Shown one piece after another: positions 8,432-17,774 of a stretch of 64,000 bases of DNA. The translations under genes and the position numbers were made by a program. Every line of letters begins with the position of its first letter. The first letter of the stretch is position 1. Source of the stretch: Acidobacteriota bacterium (GTDB lineage Bacteria > Acidobacteriota > Terriglobia > Acidiferrales > UBA7541); NCBI GenBank assembly GCA_013289835.1, contig JABCZG010000008.1, positions 62,001 through 126,000 on the forward strand. The letters are read 5' to 3'. The notes beneath the pieces are model-generated. The model saw only the letters and a list, made by a program, of their open reading frames with translations, was not told the DNA's origin and made no database searches.

Positions 8432-9865
8432 ATGACTGAAATTCACAGCACGCCGCTCCACGCGGAAACGATTGAGAGCAGCGCGCTTTACAACAAAGAC
8501 CTCGCTCCCGTCTCCCGCGAGCGCCGCACCTGGCGCACCTACAGCTACGCCGCCCTCTGGATTTCCATGAGCGTGAACATCCCCACCTACATGCTCGCCA
8601 GCGGCATGATCGCCGGCGGCATGAACTGGAAGCAGGCGCTCTTCACCGTTTTTCTCGGCAACGTGCTGGTCCTGATTCCCATGCTCCTGAACGCCCACGC
8701 CGGAGCGCAATACGGCATCCCGTTTCCAGTGTTCGCCCGCGCCTCCTTCGGCGTCCTGGGCGCCAACGTCCCCGCCATTCTCCGCGCCCTCGTTGCCTGC
8801 GGCTGGTTCGGCATTCAGACCTGGATCGGCGGCGAAGCCATCAACGCCATGATCGTGGCCCTCGCGCCATCGTGGGTTAATTACCATTCGGGTCCTGCTG
8901 TCTGCTTCGCCTTCTTCTGGCTTCTCAATGTGCTGGTCATTCTGCGCGGCATCGAAACCATCCGCTTCCTCCAGGGCATCTCCGCCCCGTTCCTCCTGCT
9001 GATCGGTTTTGCCTTGCTTCTTTGGGCCCGGCAAAAAGCAGGCGGCTTCGGTCCCATGCTCGCGACGCCCTCGAAATTTCAGAGCTTCCCTGAGTTTTTC
9101 CGCTTCTTCGTTCCGTCCCTCACTGGCGTGGTTGGTTTCTGGGCCACCGTCTCCCTGAACATCCCGGACTTCACGCGCTACGCCCGCAGCCAGCGTGATC
9201 AAATCATCGGCCAGGCTCTCGGCCTCCCCGCAACAATGACTTTTTACTCCTTCATCGGCATCGCTGTAACTTCTGCCACTCTTATCATCTTTGGCGAAGC
9301 GCTCTGGAATCCCGTCGCCGTCCTCGCCCGCCTTGGCAACCCCTTCGCCGTCGTCCTCGCCATGATCGCTTTGCTCATGGCTACACTCAACGTCAACGTA
9401 GCCGCCAACGTCGTCTCCCCGGCCAATGATTTCTCCAATCTCTCTCCCCGCCGCATCAGTTTCCGCACCGGCGGCCTCATCACCTGCGCCATGGGCATCG
9501 TCATGCAGCCCTGGAAACTGATGGCCGACTACGGCAGCTACATTTTCGGCTGGCTAATTGGCTACTCCGGTTTCCTCGGCCCCATTGCCGGCGTTCTAAT
9601 CTGCGACTACTTCGTAGTCCGCAAGAAAATCCTCGTCGTCGAAGATCTCTACCAGCGCGGCGGCCAATACGAATACGCCCACGGTTTCAACTGGACTGCC
9701 ATCGCCGCCCTGGCCGCCGGTGCCGGCGTCGCCTTCGTTGGCCTGGCTCTTCCGGCCGTCCGCATCCTTTACAACTACGCCTGGTTCGTCGGCTTTTTAG
9801 TCAGCTTTGTGGTCTATTCGCTTTTGTCGAATCGTATTGAGCCGGTCGCGCAACCCGCCGACTGA
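8432..9865 (+). CDS. NCS1 family nucleobase/hydantoin:cation symporter
   Basis: Membrane transporter of 477 residues with about twelve helices, of the Mhp1/PucI type. GWFGIQTWIGGEA places the Trp and Gln seen in the Mhp1 hydantoin-binding site at the expected spot, and NIPDFTRYA and NVAANVVSPANDF are NCS1 signatures. It would bring in uracil, dihydropyrimidines, hydantoins or allantoin for the surrounding enzymes. ATG 8432 is chosen because CGGAGGT lies at 8419-8425 and translation then starts at the usual N-terminal tail; the same frame is open back to 7826 but only as antisense-like composition overlapping the hydrolase gene. Confidence 0.9.
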   Translation: MTEIHSTPLHAETIESSALYNKDLAPVSRERRTWRTYSYAALWISMSVNIPTYMLASGMIAGGMNWKQALFTVFLGNVLVLIPMLLNAHAGAQYGIPFPVFARASFGVLGANVPAILRALVACGWFGIQTWIGGEAINAMIVALAPSWVNYHSGPAVCFAFFWLLNVLVILRGIETIRFLQGISAPFLLLIGFALLLWARQKAGGFGPMLATPSKFQSFPEFFRFFVPSLTGVVGFWATVSLNIPDFTRYARSQRDQIIGQALGLPATMTFYSFIGIAVTSATLIIFGEALWNPVAVLARLGNPFAVVLAMIALLMATLNVNVAANVVSPANDFSNLSPRRISFRTGGLITCAMGIVMQPWKLMADYGSYIFGWLIGYSGFLGPIAGVLICDYFVVRKKILVVEDLYQRGGQYEYAHGFNWTAIAALAAGAGVAFVGLALPAVRILYNYAWFVGFLVSFVVYSLLSNRIEPVAQPAD

Positions 9866-9935
9866 GGAGGAGCATCCCGCATGGCCCTACCCATGAACAT
9901 GAAAGCAGGCCTAGCGAGCGCCGCAGCTGTTCCCG

Positions 9936-9966
9936 TTTTTGTAGCACAGCCACTCCTGGCTGTGCT
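9936..9966. repeat. REP-like palindrome (AGCACAGCCA / TGGCTGTGCT)
   Basis: Perfect 10-nt arms at 9943-9952 and 9957-9966 around a CTCC loop, preceded by TTTTTGTAG, in the 212-nt spacer between the permease and the flavoenzyme. Compare the related element at 5763-5790. Confidence 0.55.
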
Positions 9967-10077
9967 CTTACGATCTCAACCGCAGATTCGCAGCGCCCAT
10001 CGATCTCGGACGAACACTCGACTTCTTTCAACTAACGACTAACAACTAAGAACTAAAAACCACCACGGAGACGACCC

Positions 10078-11073
10078 ATGGACTTCGGCATCACCATCAA
10101 ACCAGACATCTCAATAGACAGAATCCTGAGCCTCACCCACCAAGCCGAATCCTCCGGCTTCACCTTCGGCTGGATCTTCGACTCCCATGTCATCTGGAAG
10201 GAGCCCTTCCCGCTCCTCGCCCTCATGGCCGCCAACACCAAAAAAATGCATCTGGGCACCTGCGTCACCAACCCCGCCGTCCGCGACGTTACCGTCTCCG
10301 CCAGCCTCTTCGCCACCTTGAATCTCGCCTCCCACGGCCGCATGGAACTCGGCATCGGCCGCGGCGACAGCTCCCGCCGCGTCCTCGGCAAAAAACCCAC
10401 CACCCTCGAAAACCTCGAGGAATTCGTTCGCGTCTTCCGCAGCTTGAACGCAGGCAAAACCGTCGACCTCGACGGCGTCCCCACCAGATTCCCCTGGACC
10501 AACGGCGAAACCCCCCGCGTCTGGGTCGCCGGCTACGGCCCCAAAGCCCTGCGCACCGCCGGACGCATCGGCGACGGTGTCATCCTTCAGTTCGCCGACC
10601 CCGATCTCATCGATTGGTGCCTTGGCTTCGTCCGCGAAGGCGCCAAGGAAGCCGGCCGCGACTTCAGCAAAATCGAAGTCATGTCCGCCGCCCCCGTCTG
10701 GGCCTCCGACGACCTCAAAACCGCCCGCGAACACGTCCGCTGGTTCCCCGCCCTCGTTTCCAATCACGTGTTGGACCTCATCTCCAAATACAAACCCGAA
10801 GAGCTGCCCCCCGCGCTCACCTCCTTCGTCAAAGACCGCGGCAAATACGACTATCAGCACCATTGCGAAGTCGGCAGCGACAACGCCGATTTCGTATCCG
10901 ACGAAGTCGTAGACCGCTTCTGCCTCATCGGCCCCATCGAGGAGCATCGCAAAAAACTCGACCGCCTCCGCAAAGTCGGCGTCACCCAATTCAACATCTA
11001 CCTGATGTCCGGCGACGAAGAAAAAACCCTGGACATCTATCACCACAAAATCCTGCCCCACTACGCAAAATGA
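10078..11073 (+). CDS. LLM-class flavin-dependent oxidoreductase
   Basis: Luciferase-like TIM-barrel oxidoreductase of 331 residues that would use FMN or F420. It starts with MDFGITIKP and contains GRMELGIGRGDSSRR, the phosphate-binding pattern of F420/FMN-dependent LLM proteins. Its place between a hydantoin-type permease and a dihydropyrimidinase suggests a redox or oxygenase step on a pyrimidine-like or hydantoin-like substrate. Members of this branch occur, as I recall, beside dihydropyrimidinase genes in proteobacteria. No dihydropyrimidine dehydrogenase is seen in the window. The ATG at 10078 is preceded by CACGGAGACGACCC. Confidence 0.8.
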   Translation: MDFGITIKPDISIDRILSLTHQAESSGFTFGWIFDSHVIWKEPFPLLALMAANTKKMHLGTCVTNPAVRDVTVSASLFATLNLASHGRMELGIGRGDSSRRVLGKKPTTLENLEEFVRVFRSLNAGKTVDLDGVPTRFPWTNGETPRVWVAGYGPKALRTAGRIGDGVILQFADPDLIDWCLGFVREGAKEAGRDFSKIEVMSAAPVWASDDLKTAREHVRWFPALVSNHVLDLISKYKPEELPPALTSFVKDRGKYDYQHHCEVGSDNADFVSDEVVDRFCLIGPIEEHRKKLDRLRKVGVTQFNIYLMSGDEEKTLDIYHHKILPHYAK

Positions 11074-11162
11074 CGCTTCCCCGTGGCTCACCCACGGTTT
11101 CCCACTTGACACTCCTATATACGGCTGGCATACTTCTTCCTGCAGATAACCTTATGTGGAGT

Positions 11163-11185
11163 GCGGCAGCCCGGCTGCCGCTTTT
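11163..11185 (+). terminator. Hairpin with T-tract downstream of the flavoenzyme gene
   Basis: GCGGCAG (11163-11169) and CTGCCGC (11175-11181) around CCCGG, then TTTT. It can act as an intrinsic terminator about 90 nt past the LLM gene, or be another dispersed palindrome. Confidence 0.4.
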
Positions 11186-11285
11186 GCGTTTCAGGCCCCA
11201 GGCAAGCCGTATACGGATCGGGCTACCTGCCGTTGGCAGCGAGTCCCTCCACCGCTCCTCCAGAATTATGTAAACCCCTAAGCTA

Positions 11286-11370
11286 TTTAGAATGAACACT
11301 TCCAGAAATCTTCATAAGTGTTGATTCTAAAGGATTTACTGGAAGTCTAAACCCTTTAGATGCAACACTT
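11286..11370. repeat. Three copies of a 16-mer TTTAGAnnnAACACTT upstream of dihydropyrimidinase
   Basis: Copies at 11286-11301 (+), 11316-11331 (inverted, one mismatch to copy 1) and 11355-11370 (+, two mismatches to copy 2). Copies 1 and 2 form a 16-bp near-perfect hairpin with a 14-nt loop. The segment is AT-rich in a GC-rich neighbourhood and lies about 115 nt before the dihydropyrimidinase start. It may be a cluster of regulator sites or the relic of a small mobile element. The rest of the 11074-11483 spacer holds nothing else that I recognise. Confidence 0.6.
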
Positions 11371-11483
11371 ACAAAAAACAGGGGGAGGGGCCCCACGCCT
11401 AGTCACCGTGTCAATTCCAAAATCCTGACCTCCGATTTCTCCCCCGCTCTGTGATAACGTCCTCCTTTCCACGGAGGAAGCCC

Positions 11484-12875
11484 ATGCGCTTTGACACCGT
11501 AATCCGCAACGGCACAGTCGTCACCGCCACAGACACAACCCTCGCCGACGTCGGCATCAACGGCGAAAAAGTCACCGCCCTCGCCTCCCCGCTTCCCACC
11601 GAAAACGCCGGACGCGTCATTGACGCCACCGGCTGCCTGGTCATCCCCGGCGGCATTGACGTCCACACCCATCTTGACATGCCTTTCGGCGGCACCACCA
11701 GCGCCGACGATTTTCAGACCGGCACCATCGCCGCCGCTTTCGGCGGCACTACCACGCTCATTGACTTCGCCATCCAGTACAAAGGCCAAACTCTCCGCCA
11801 GGCCTTCGACACCTGGATGAAAAAAGCCCACGACAAAGCCGTCACCGACTACGCCTTCCATTGCATCATCACCGACCTCGGCAGCGCGCAACTCGAGGAA
11901 ATGGGTCAGCTCATCAAGGAAGGCGTCACCAGCTTCAAGCTCTTCATGGCCTACCCCGGCGTCTTCATGCTCGATGACGCCACGATCTTCAAGGCCATGC
12001 GCCAGGCCGCCAAACACAACGGCCTCATCTGCATGCACGCCGAAAACGGCGGCGCGATCGACGTCATCGTCCAGCAAGCTCTCGCCGAAGGAAAACGCGC
12101 GCCGAAATATCACGCCCTCACCCGCCCCACCACTGCCGAAGCCGAAGCCACTTCCCGCGCCATCGCTCTCGCCGAAATGGCCGGCGCCCCCGTCTACATC
12201 GTTCATCTTTCCTGCAGCGACGCGCTCGAAAAAGTTCGCGAAGCGCGCGACCGCGGCCTCCCCGCTTACGCCGAAACGTGCCCGCAATATTTGTATCTCT
12301 CGCTGGAAAATATGGACGCGCCCGGCTTCGAAGGCGCCAAATACGTCTTCACTCCGCCGCTCCGCGAAAAATGGAATCAGGAAAAACTCTGGCAGGGCCT
12401 CGCCAAAGACACGCTGCAAGTCGTCTCCACCGATCACTGCCCCTTCTGCTTCAAGGAACAAAAGGAACTTGGCAAGGATGACTTCACCAAAATTCCCAAC
12501 GGCGGCCCCGGCATCGAGCACCGCCTAAGCCTCATCTTCACCGGCGGAGTCCACGGCAAACATTTTTCCGCGAACCGCTTCGTACAGCTCGTCGCCACCG
12601 CGCCCTCGAAACTCTTCGGCCTCTACCCGCGCAAAGGCACCATCGCCGTCGGCTCCGACGCCGACCTGGTCATCTTCGATCCCCATCACGAAGAAATCAT
12701 CAGCGCTAAAACTCACCACATGCGCGTGGACTACTCCATGTTCGAAGGAATCAAAATAAAAGGGGCCCCCAAGACCGTCTTCTCCCGCGGCCGCGCCGTC
12801 ATCGAAGCCGGAAAATTCGTCGGCCGCCCCGGTGCCGGCCAATTCCTCCGCCGCCAAACCTACGCCGGCCTATAG
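11484..12875 (+). CDS. hydA: Dihydropyrimidinase / D-hydantoinase
   Basis: Cyclic amidohydrolase (463 residues) that opens dihydrouracil, dihydrothymine or hydantoins to N-carbamoyl amino acids. The binuclear metal site is complete: H61 and H63 (VHTHLD), the carbamylated Lys K152 (SFKLFMAY), H185 (MHAENG), H241 (VHLS) and D317 (STDHCPF). ATG 11484 is chosen because GGAGGA lies at 11473-11478; an upstream in-frame start at 11451 has no such site. Product feeds the C-N hydrolase at 7416. Its last 49 nt are duplicated beyond the hicBA pair, at 13406-13453. Confidence 0.93.
   Translation: MRFDTVIRNGTVVTATDTTLADVGINGEKVTALASPLPTENAGRVIDATGCLVIPGGIDVHTHLDMPFGGTTSADDFQTGTIAAAFGGTTTLIDFAIQYKGQTLRQAFDTWMKKAHDKAVTDYAFHCIITDLGSAQLEEMGQLIKEGVTSFKLFMAYPGVFMLDDATIFKAMRQAAKHNGLICMHAENGGAIDVIVQQALAEGKRAPKYHALTRPTTAEAEATSRAIALAEMAGAPVYIVHLSCSDALEKVREARDRGLPAYAETCPQYLYLSLENMDAPGFEGAKYVFTPPLREKWNQEKLWQGLAKDTLQVVSTDHCPFCFKEQKELGKDDFTKIPNGGPGIEHRLSLIFTGGVHGKHFSANRFVQLVATAPSKLFGLYPRKGTIAVGSDADLVIFDPHHEEIISAKTHHMRVDYSMFEGIKIKGAPKTVFSRGRAVIEAGKFVGRPGAGQFLRRQTYAGL
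12824..12872 (+). repeat. Direct repeat, copy 1 (coding 3' end of dihydropyrimidinase)
   Basis: The segment from CCGCCCCGG to GCCGGCCT encodes the dihydropyrimidinase C-terminus (RPGAGQFLRRQ). It recurs at 13406-13453 with two substitutions and a one-base deletion. Confidence 0.8.
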
Positions 12876-12958
12876 CTTTTTTCGCTGTGTCTGGCAATCG
12901 AAGACCAGTTTTAGTGATGCCCCTTGCCTCGGGCAATTGCTTTCGTTAGCATCGCAGT

Positions 12959-13174
12959 ATGAACTATCGCTTTTCTGCCCTCATCACCAAGGAAGACGAT
13001 TGGTACGTCGCGCGCTGCCCCGAGCTTTCTGTCACGTCGCAAGGGAAGGACGTCGAATCGGCCCGCGCCAATTTGCGCGAGGCCGTCGAGCTCTATCTGG
13101 AAACTTGGGGTGCTCCTGACGGCAGGGCCGCGGAAGCTCCCGAGTTCTGGACTACCGTCGAAGTTTCCCGCTGA
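12959..13174 (+). CDS. hicB: HicB-family antitoxin
   Basis: A 71-residue protein of the HicB-like (UPF0150) fold: DDWYVARCPELSVTSQGKDVESA matches the family's partial RNase-H-like core, in which the catalytic residues are lost. It would bind and neutralise the HicA protein encoded 1 nt downstream and probably autoregulate. No separate DNA-binding helix is seen at the C-terminus, so it is the short HicB form. The antitoxin-first order is less common than hicA-first. The pair is bracketed by copies of the dihydropyrimidinase 3' end. Confidence 0.82.
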   Translation: MNYRFSALITKEDDWYVARCPELSVTSQGKDVESARANLREAVELYLETWGAPDGRAAEAPEFWTTVEVSR

Positions 13175-13175
13175 C

Positions 13176-13403
13176 ATGCCCAAGCTGCCCAGCGTTTCGG
13201 GCGAGCGCGTAGTCAAGGCTCTGAAAAGAGCCGGTTTCGTGCAGCTACGCCAGAAAGGCAGTCATGTCTCGCTTGAAAAAAGAATCGGCGACAAGGTTTG
13301 GAAGACTGTTGTTCCCATGCACTCCGAAGTTGCGAAGGGTACGCTCGCGGATATCCTGAAACAATGCGGCCTTTCGCTCGAAGAATTTCTGGAACTTCTG
13401 TAA
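13176..13403 (+). CDS. hicA: HicA-family mRNA interferase toxin
   Basis: A 75-residue dsRBD-fold toxin. The active His lies in RQKGSHVSLEK, the HicA signature, and it would cleave mRNA when not bound by HicB. The start at ATG 13176 sits just after the hicB stop (TGACATG), indicating translational coupling. The frame is open upstream to 13110, but that part overlaps hicB and has no HicA features. Confidence 0.85.
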   Translation: MPKLPSVSGERVVKALKRAGFVQLRQKGSHVSLEKRIGDKVWKTVVPMHSEVAKGTLADILKQCGLSLEEFLELL

Positions 13404-13405
13404 CG

Positions 13406-13453
13406 CCGCCCCGGCGCCGGCCAATTCCTTCGCCGCCAACCTACGCCGGCCTT
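13406..13453 (+). repeat. Direct repeat, copy 2 (decayed dihydropyrimidinase 3' end)
   Basis: Nearly identical to 12824-12872: CCGCCCCGG, GCCGGCCAATTCCT, CGCCGCC and CCTACGCCGGCCT are shared in order. A one-base deletion shifts the frame after RPGAGQFLRRQ, so this copy is non-coding. It begins 2 nt after the hicA stop. Confidence 0.8.
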
Positions 13454-13574
13454 CAGAGGGGAATTCAGTCGCTTCTTGACCCGCTTCTTTTTCTCCTGCT
13501 ATGGTTAAGAGTTATTTTGGGCTCAGTGTATCTACTGGGCGCCAGGGCTCCTGTGGAGGGAGCGTTTTCGTCTC

Positions 13575-16448
13575 ATGGGCCTGACCAAACTGGTAATCCG
13601 GGGCGCGCGCCAGCATAACCTCAAAAATATCAGCGTCGAAATCCCCCGGAACTCCCTTACGGTCATCACGGGCCTCTCCGGCTCCGGCAAATCCTCGCTC
13701 GCCTTTGACACCATTTACGCGGAAGGCCAACGCCGCTACGTCGAGTCGCTCTCGGCTTACGCGCGACAATTTCTCGACCAGATGGAACGGCCTGAAGTGG
13801 ACGTCATCGAAGGACTTTCTCCTTCGATTGCCATCGAACAGAAAACCACCACGCGCTCTCCGCGTTCCACTGTTGGCACTGTTACCGAGATTTACGATTA
13901 TCTTCGCGTGATCTATGCGTCCGTCGGCGTGCCGCACTGCCCGAATTGCGGATTGCCGATCACCCGCCAGTCCAGCGAGCAGATCGTGCAATCCATTTTG
14001 CACGGTGAAATCTGCAAGCCCGACGACCGCATCATGATCCTGGCGCCCATCGTCCGCGGGCGGAAAGGCGCCTATCGCAAGGAACTTGAAAAATTCGCGC
14101 AAGACGGCTACGTCCGCGTGCGCATCAACGGCGAACTTTTCCCGCTCGACGATCTCCCGGTCATTGACAAGCGCAAGAACCACACCATCGAAATCGTCAT
14201 TGACCGTTTGCTGGTGAAACCGGGCATCGCCGCGCGGCTCGAACAATCTATCGCCACCGCGCTAAAATTGGCGAGCGGTCTTGTCACCGTGGCCATCGTC
14301 GGCGGCAAGGAACATACGTTTTCCGAAAAGTTGGCGTGTCCCGATTGCGGCATCTCCGTTCCGCAGCTCGAGCCGCGTTCCTTCAGCTTCAATTCGCCGT
14401 ACGGCGCGTGCCCCGCCTGCAACGGCCTCGGCTCGAAATACGATTTCGATCCGTCCAGGATCATCAATGATTGGAGCCGCCCGCTCTTCGATGGCGGCCT
14501 CGGCCCGGGCTCTGCCTCCGCAGTTCTCAAGCGCACACTCGAACTCGGCGCTTACGCCCATGGCTTCGATCTTGAAACGCCGTTCGATAAATTTCCTGCG
14601 CGCATCCAGAACATGCTCCTGTATGGCTACCCGCCGTCAAATGGCGGTGCTTCAGGTGAAAATGGTGCCGCCGAGAAAAAAGCAAAAGGCGAAAAGGGTT
14701 TTCGCTTTCCGGGCATTCTGAAATTTCTTGACAGAAACTTCCAGGAGTCCGGCTCTGATACCTACCGCGAGTGGATGACGCAGTACATGTCCGCCACGCT
14801 TTGCGCCACGTGCCATGGCAAACGTCTCCGTCCCGAATCGCTTGCGGTCAAGCTTGCCGGCTGGTCCATCGCCGATTTCACCGCGCTCTCGCTCAGCTCT
14901 GCGCGTCCCGCCGTGGACAAAATTATTTCGCACTTGACGGAACGGCAAAAAGAAATCGCCGCACGCCCGCTCGAAGAAGTCGCCGAGCGCATTGATTTCC
15001 TTCTCGCTGTCGGCCTCGGCTATCTCAGCCTGGATCGCTCCGCCGCCACCCTTTCCGGAGGCGAAGCGCAGCGCATTCGCCTGGCCACGCAAATCGGCTC
15101 GCGCCTGCGCGGCGTTCTCTACGTTCTCGACGAGCCCAGTATCGGCCTACACGCGCGCGATAATGCGCGCCTGCTCGGCTCGCTCGAACATTTGCGCAAT
15201 CTCGGCAACACCGTCCTCGTCGTCGAACATGACGAAGACACCATTCGCCGCGCCGACTTCGTTGTGGACCTGGGTCCCGGTGCAGGCAACGCCGGCGGCT
15301 ATCTCGTTGCCCAAGGCAAGCCCGCGCAAATCGAAGCCACGCCGGAATCGCTCACCGGCCAATATCTCAGTGGCGCGGCGAAAATCGCCGTCCCTGAAAA
15401 ACGGCGCAGCCCCAATGGCAAAGTTATCCAGATTCTCGGCGCCAGCGCGAACAATCTCAAGGACGTGGACATCACGCTTCCCCTTGGCTTGCTGACCGTG
15501 GTCACCGGCGTCTCCGGCTCCGGCAAATCCACGCTCGTCAACGACATTCTCTATCGCGCGCTCGCGCAGAAACTCTATCGCTCTTCGGAAGCGCCCGCCG
15601 CGCATCGCGAAATTCTCGGCGCCGATCAAATCGACAAAGTCATCGAGATCGATCAAGCTCCCATCGGGCGCACGCCGCGCTCAAATCCCGCCACCTACAC
15701 CGGCGTGTTCGCGCCGATCCGCGATCTTTTCGCTATGCTTCCGGAATCACGCGAACGCGGCTACCGCCCCGGCCGCTTCAGCTTCAACGTGAAAGGCGGC
15801 CGCTGCGAAGCCTGCCAAGGTGACGGCCTGCGCCGCATCGAGATGAATTTTCTTCCGGACGTGTACGTGATGTGTGAAGTGTGCCGCGGCCGCCGCTACA
15901 ATTCGGAAACGCTCGCCGTCCGCTACAAAGGCCACTCGATCAGCGATGTTTTAAATCTGCCTTCTTCTGACGCGCTGAAGCTTCTCGAAAATATTCCGCA
16001 AATTCAGCAGAAGCTCGCCACGCTCGTGGAAGTCGGCCTGGGCTATGTCACCCTCGGCCAGTCCGCGACAACGCTTTCCGGCGGCGAAGCGCAGCGCATC
16101 AAGCTGGCCCGCGAGCTCTCGAAGCGCCAGACCGGACGCACGCTCTACATTCTCGACGAACCCACCACAGGCTTGCACTTCGACGACGTTCGCAAACTTC
16201 TCGATGTTCTCCAACGCCTCGTCGATCTCGGCAACACCGTGCTCATCATCGAGCACCACCTCGACGTCATCAAACAAGCCGACTGGATCATTGACCTCGG
16301 CCCCGAAGGCGGCGAAGGCGGCGGCCGCATCGTCGCCCAGGGCCCCCCCGAACTCGTCGCCCGCACCAAAAAATCCTACACCGGCCAAGCCCTCGCCCGC
16401 GTCCTCGGCATCTCCACCAACGGCCACCACAATGGCAACGCAAAGTAG
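13575..16448 (+). CDS. uvrA: Excinuclease ABC subunit A
   Basis: DNA damage recognition ATPase of nucleotide excision repair, 957 residues, the usual length. There are two ABC modules: Walker A at G33-S40 (GLSGSGKS) and again at GVSGSGKS (about residue 646), with signature LSGGEAQRI in both halves. Zinc-binding cysteines appear as CPNCG, CPDCG/CPACNG and [17 protein letters not shown] 13575 is preceded by GGAGGG at 13555-13560. uvrB is not in the window. The 3' end overlaps a small membrane-protein gene. Confidence 0.97.
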   Translation: MGLTKLVIRGARQHNLKNISVEIPRNSLTVITGLSGSGKSSLAFDTIYAEGQRRYVESLSAYARQFLDQMERPEVDVIEGLSPSIAIEQKTTTRSPRSTVGTVTEIYDYLRVIYASVGVPHCPNCGLPITRQSSEQIVQSILHGEICKPDDRIMILAPIVRGRKGAYRKELEKFAQDGYVRVRINGELFPLDDLPVIDKRKNHTIEIVIDRLLVKPGIAARLEQSIATALKLASGLVTVAIVGGKEHTFSEKLACPDCGISVPQLEPRSFSFNSPYGACPACNGLGSKYDFDPSRIINDWSRPLFDGGLGPGSASAVLKRTLELGAYAHGFDLETPFDKFPARIQNMLLYGYPPSNGGASGENGAAEKKAKGEKGFRFPGILKFLDRNFQESGSDTYREWMTQYMSATLCATCHGKRLRPESLAVKLAGWSIADFTALSLSSARPAVDKIISHLTERQKEIAARPLEEVAERIDFLLAVGLGYLSLDRSAATLSGGEAQRIRLATQIGSRLRGVLYVLDEPSIGLHARDNARLLGSLEHLRNLGNTVLVVEHDEDTIRRADFVVDLGPGAGNAGGYLVAQGKPAQIEATPESLTGQYLSGAAKIAVPEKRRSPNGKVIQILGASANNLKDVDITLPLGLLTVVTGVSGSGKSTLVNDILYRALAQKLYRSSEAPAAHREILGADQIDKVIEIDQAPIGRTPRSNPATYTGVFAPIRDLFAMLPESRERGYRPGRFSFNVKGGRCEACQGDGLRRIEMNFLPDVYVMCEVCRGRRYNSETLAVRYKGHSISDVLNLPSSDALKLLENIPQIQQKLATLVEVGLGYVTLGQSATTLSGGEAQRIKLARELSKRQTGRTLYILDEPTTGLHFDDVRKLLDVLQRLVDLGNTVLIIEHHLDVIKQADWIIDLGPEGGEGGGRIVAQGPPELVARTKKSYTGQALARVLGISTNGHHNGNAK

Positions 16449-16704
16449 CCGTCGCGTAGCATCGGTTCTTTTTTCCTCGATCATGGCGTGTGTATTTGGG
16501 TTTGGAGGTTTTCTCGGAGGTTCGTACCTCTGGAGCCGTTACGGTCCACCACCAAATGATCCTGATGAAATGGATGGCTATTTCTGCGGGCTCCTCGTCG
16601 GGGGAGCTATTGCGATTGCCGTGGGCGTAGTGTGCCTGTGGAAATTGTGGCCGCGGGCTTCGCGGAAATCATCGTTGACCGACGGTCGAATAAGCGGAGC
16701 GTAA
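16432..16704 (+). CDS. Small two-helix membrane protein
   Basis: A 90-residue ORF overlapping the last 17 nt of uvrA in another frame. Two hydrophobic helices (about residues 11-33 and 51-69) flank a Pro/Asp/Glu loop. No family recognised. The third-position composition is less GC-rich than uvrA. ATG at 16483 is an alternative start that avoids the overlap but shortens the first helix. Plausible but unproven as a gene. Confidence 0.5.
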   Translation: MATQSSRRVASVLFSSIMACVFGFGGFLGGSYLWSRYGPPPNDPDEMDGYFCGLLVGGAIAIAVGVVCLWKLWPRASRKSSLTDGRISGA

Positions 16705-16769
16705 CCCATCCCTCGATGTCGCGTTCACTTGGTATTGCGGTCTGTGCGGGTTAGAGTATCCACTGTTCC

Positions 16770-17774
16770 ATGAGCATCTATTCTATTCAGCCCATCACGT
16801 TTGGTGCGGTGCACACGTATCCGCTTGCTTCGCGCAAGAGCAAGGTGAGCGTCCGCGAGTTTGCGAAGCCGCCTGCTGCAAACATTTCGTTTACGAAATT
16901 TCTCGATTCGCTTCCGAAGATTCTCGCCGCCGAAGATCTTCGCCAGCTTCTCGCCGCGATGCACGCTGCGCGCAGACAGCGCCGAGCGATTCTCTGGGGC
17001 ATCGGTGGGCACGTCATTAAGGTTGGCCTCGGTCCGCTCTTGGTCGATTTGATGGAGCGCGGCTTCGTTTCTGGAATTGCGATGAATGGCGCGGCGCTGA
17101 TCCACGACTTCGAAATCGCGCTGGCCGGAAACACTTCCGAGGACGTGGAAGCAGGACTTGGCGAAGGCCAGTTCGGTATGGCGGAAGAAACGGGAAAATA
17201 TCTCAACGAAATCGCGAAGCTGGCGCACCGCCTGCGCATCGGCTACGGTGAAGCCGCGGGACAATTTCTGAACAGCGGCATCCTCGAGGTCAAGCACGCA
17301 GCTTCCAGCGTGCTTTTTGCCGCGTACAAGCAGCGCATTCCAGTGACGATTCACCTCGCCATTGGCACGGATATTCCGCACATGCATCCGGCCGCGTACG
17401 GCGCCGCGCTGGGCGATGCCACGCATCATGATTTTCGTTTGTTCTGCGCGCTGGTGCAGCAAATGCATCCCGGCGGCGTCTATCTCAACTGGGGCTCGGC
17501 CGTTCTGCTGCCGGAAGTTTTTCTGAAGGCCGTCTCCGTGGTGCGCAATCTCGGCGTTCCGCTTCGTCCGATCACCACCGCGAACTTCGACTTTATCCAG
17601 CACTACCGTCCGTTGCAGAATGTAGTGAAGCGTCCCACCGCTTCCGTTCGTGGCCGCGGGGGACCTGAGTCGCACGGCTACGCGATTACCGGGCACCACG
17701 AGCTGCTTTTGCCGCTCGTTGCCGCCGCGCTGGCTGCGGGCTGGCCAAAGAAATCTCGGTCTGGAAAACGATGA
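16770..17774 (+). CDS. Deoxyhypusine synthase-like protein
   Basis: A 334-residue protein whose HVIKVGLGPLLVDLMERG and NGAALIHDFEIAL motifs resemble the NAD-binding core of the deoxyhypusine synthase superfamily. In archaea and eukaryotes that enzyme moves an aminobutyl group from spermidine to eIF5A. Bacteria lack deoxyhypusine, and bacterial relatives often act on free polyamines (homospermidine-type reactions) or are uncharacterised. I do not see the typical lysine-containing C-terminal active-site segment, so activity is uncertain. It overlaps the next gene by 4 nt (ATGA). mtnA, two genes on, recycles the methylthioadenosine made during polyamine synthesis, a possible link. Confidence 0.65.
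   Translation: MSIYSIQPITFGAVHTYPLASRKSKVSVREFAKPPAANISFTKFLDSLPKILAAEDLRQLLAAMHAARRQRRAILWGIGGHVIKVGLGPLLVDLMERGFVSGIAMNGAALIHDFEIALAGNTSEDVEAGLGEGQFGMAEETGKYLNEIAKLAHRLRIGYGEAAGQFLNSGILEVKHAASSVLFAAYKQRIPVTIHLAIGTDIPHMHPAAYGAALGDATHHDFRLFCALVQQMHPGGVYLNWGSAVLLPEVFLKAVSVVRNLGVPLRPITTANFDFIQHYRPLQNVVKRPTASVRGRGGPESHGYAITGHHELLLPLVAAALAAGWPKKSRSGKR

Noticed and set aside
9881..10042. 53-residue ORF with a strong GAGGAGG site
   Set aside because: Runs through the REP-like palindrome and has no recognisable features; probably the leftover of the spacer.
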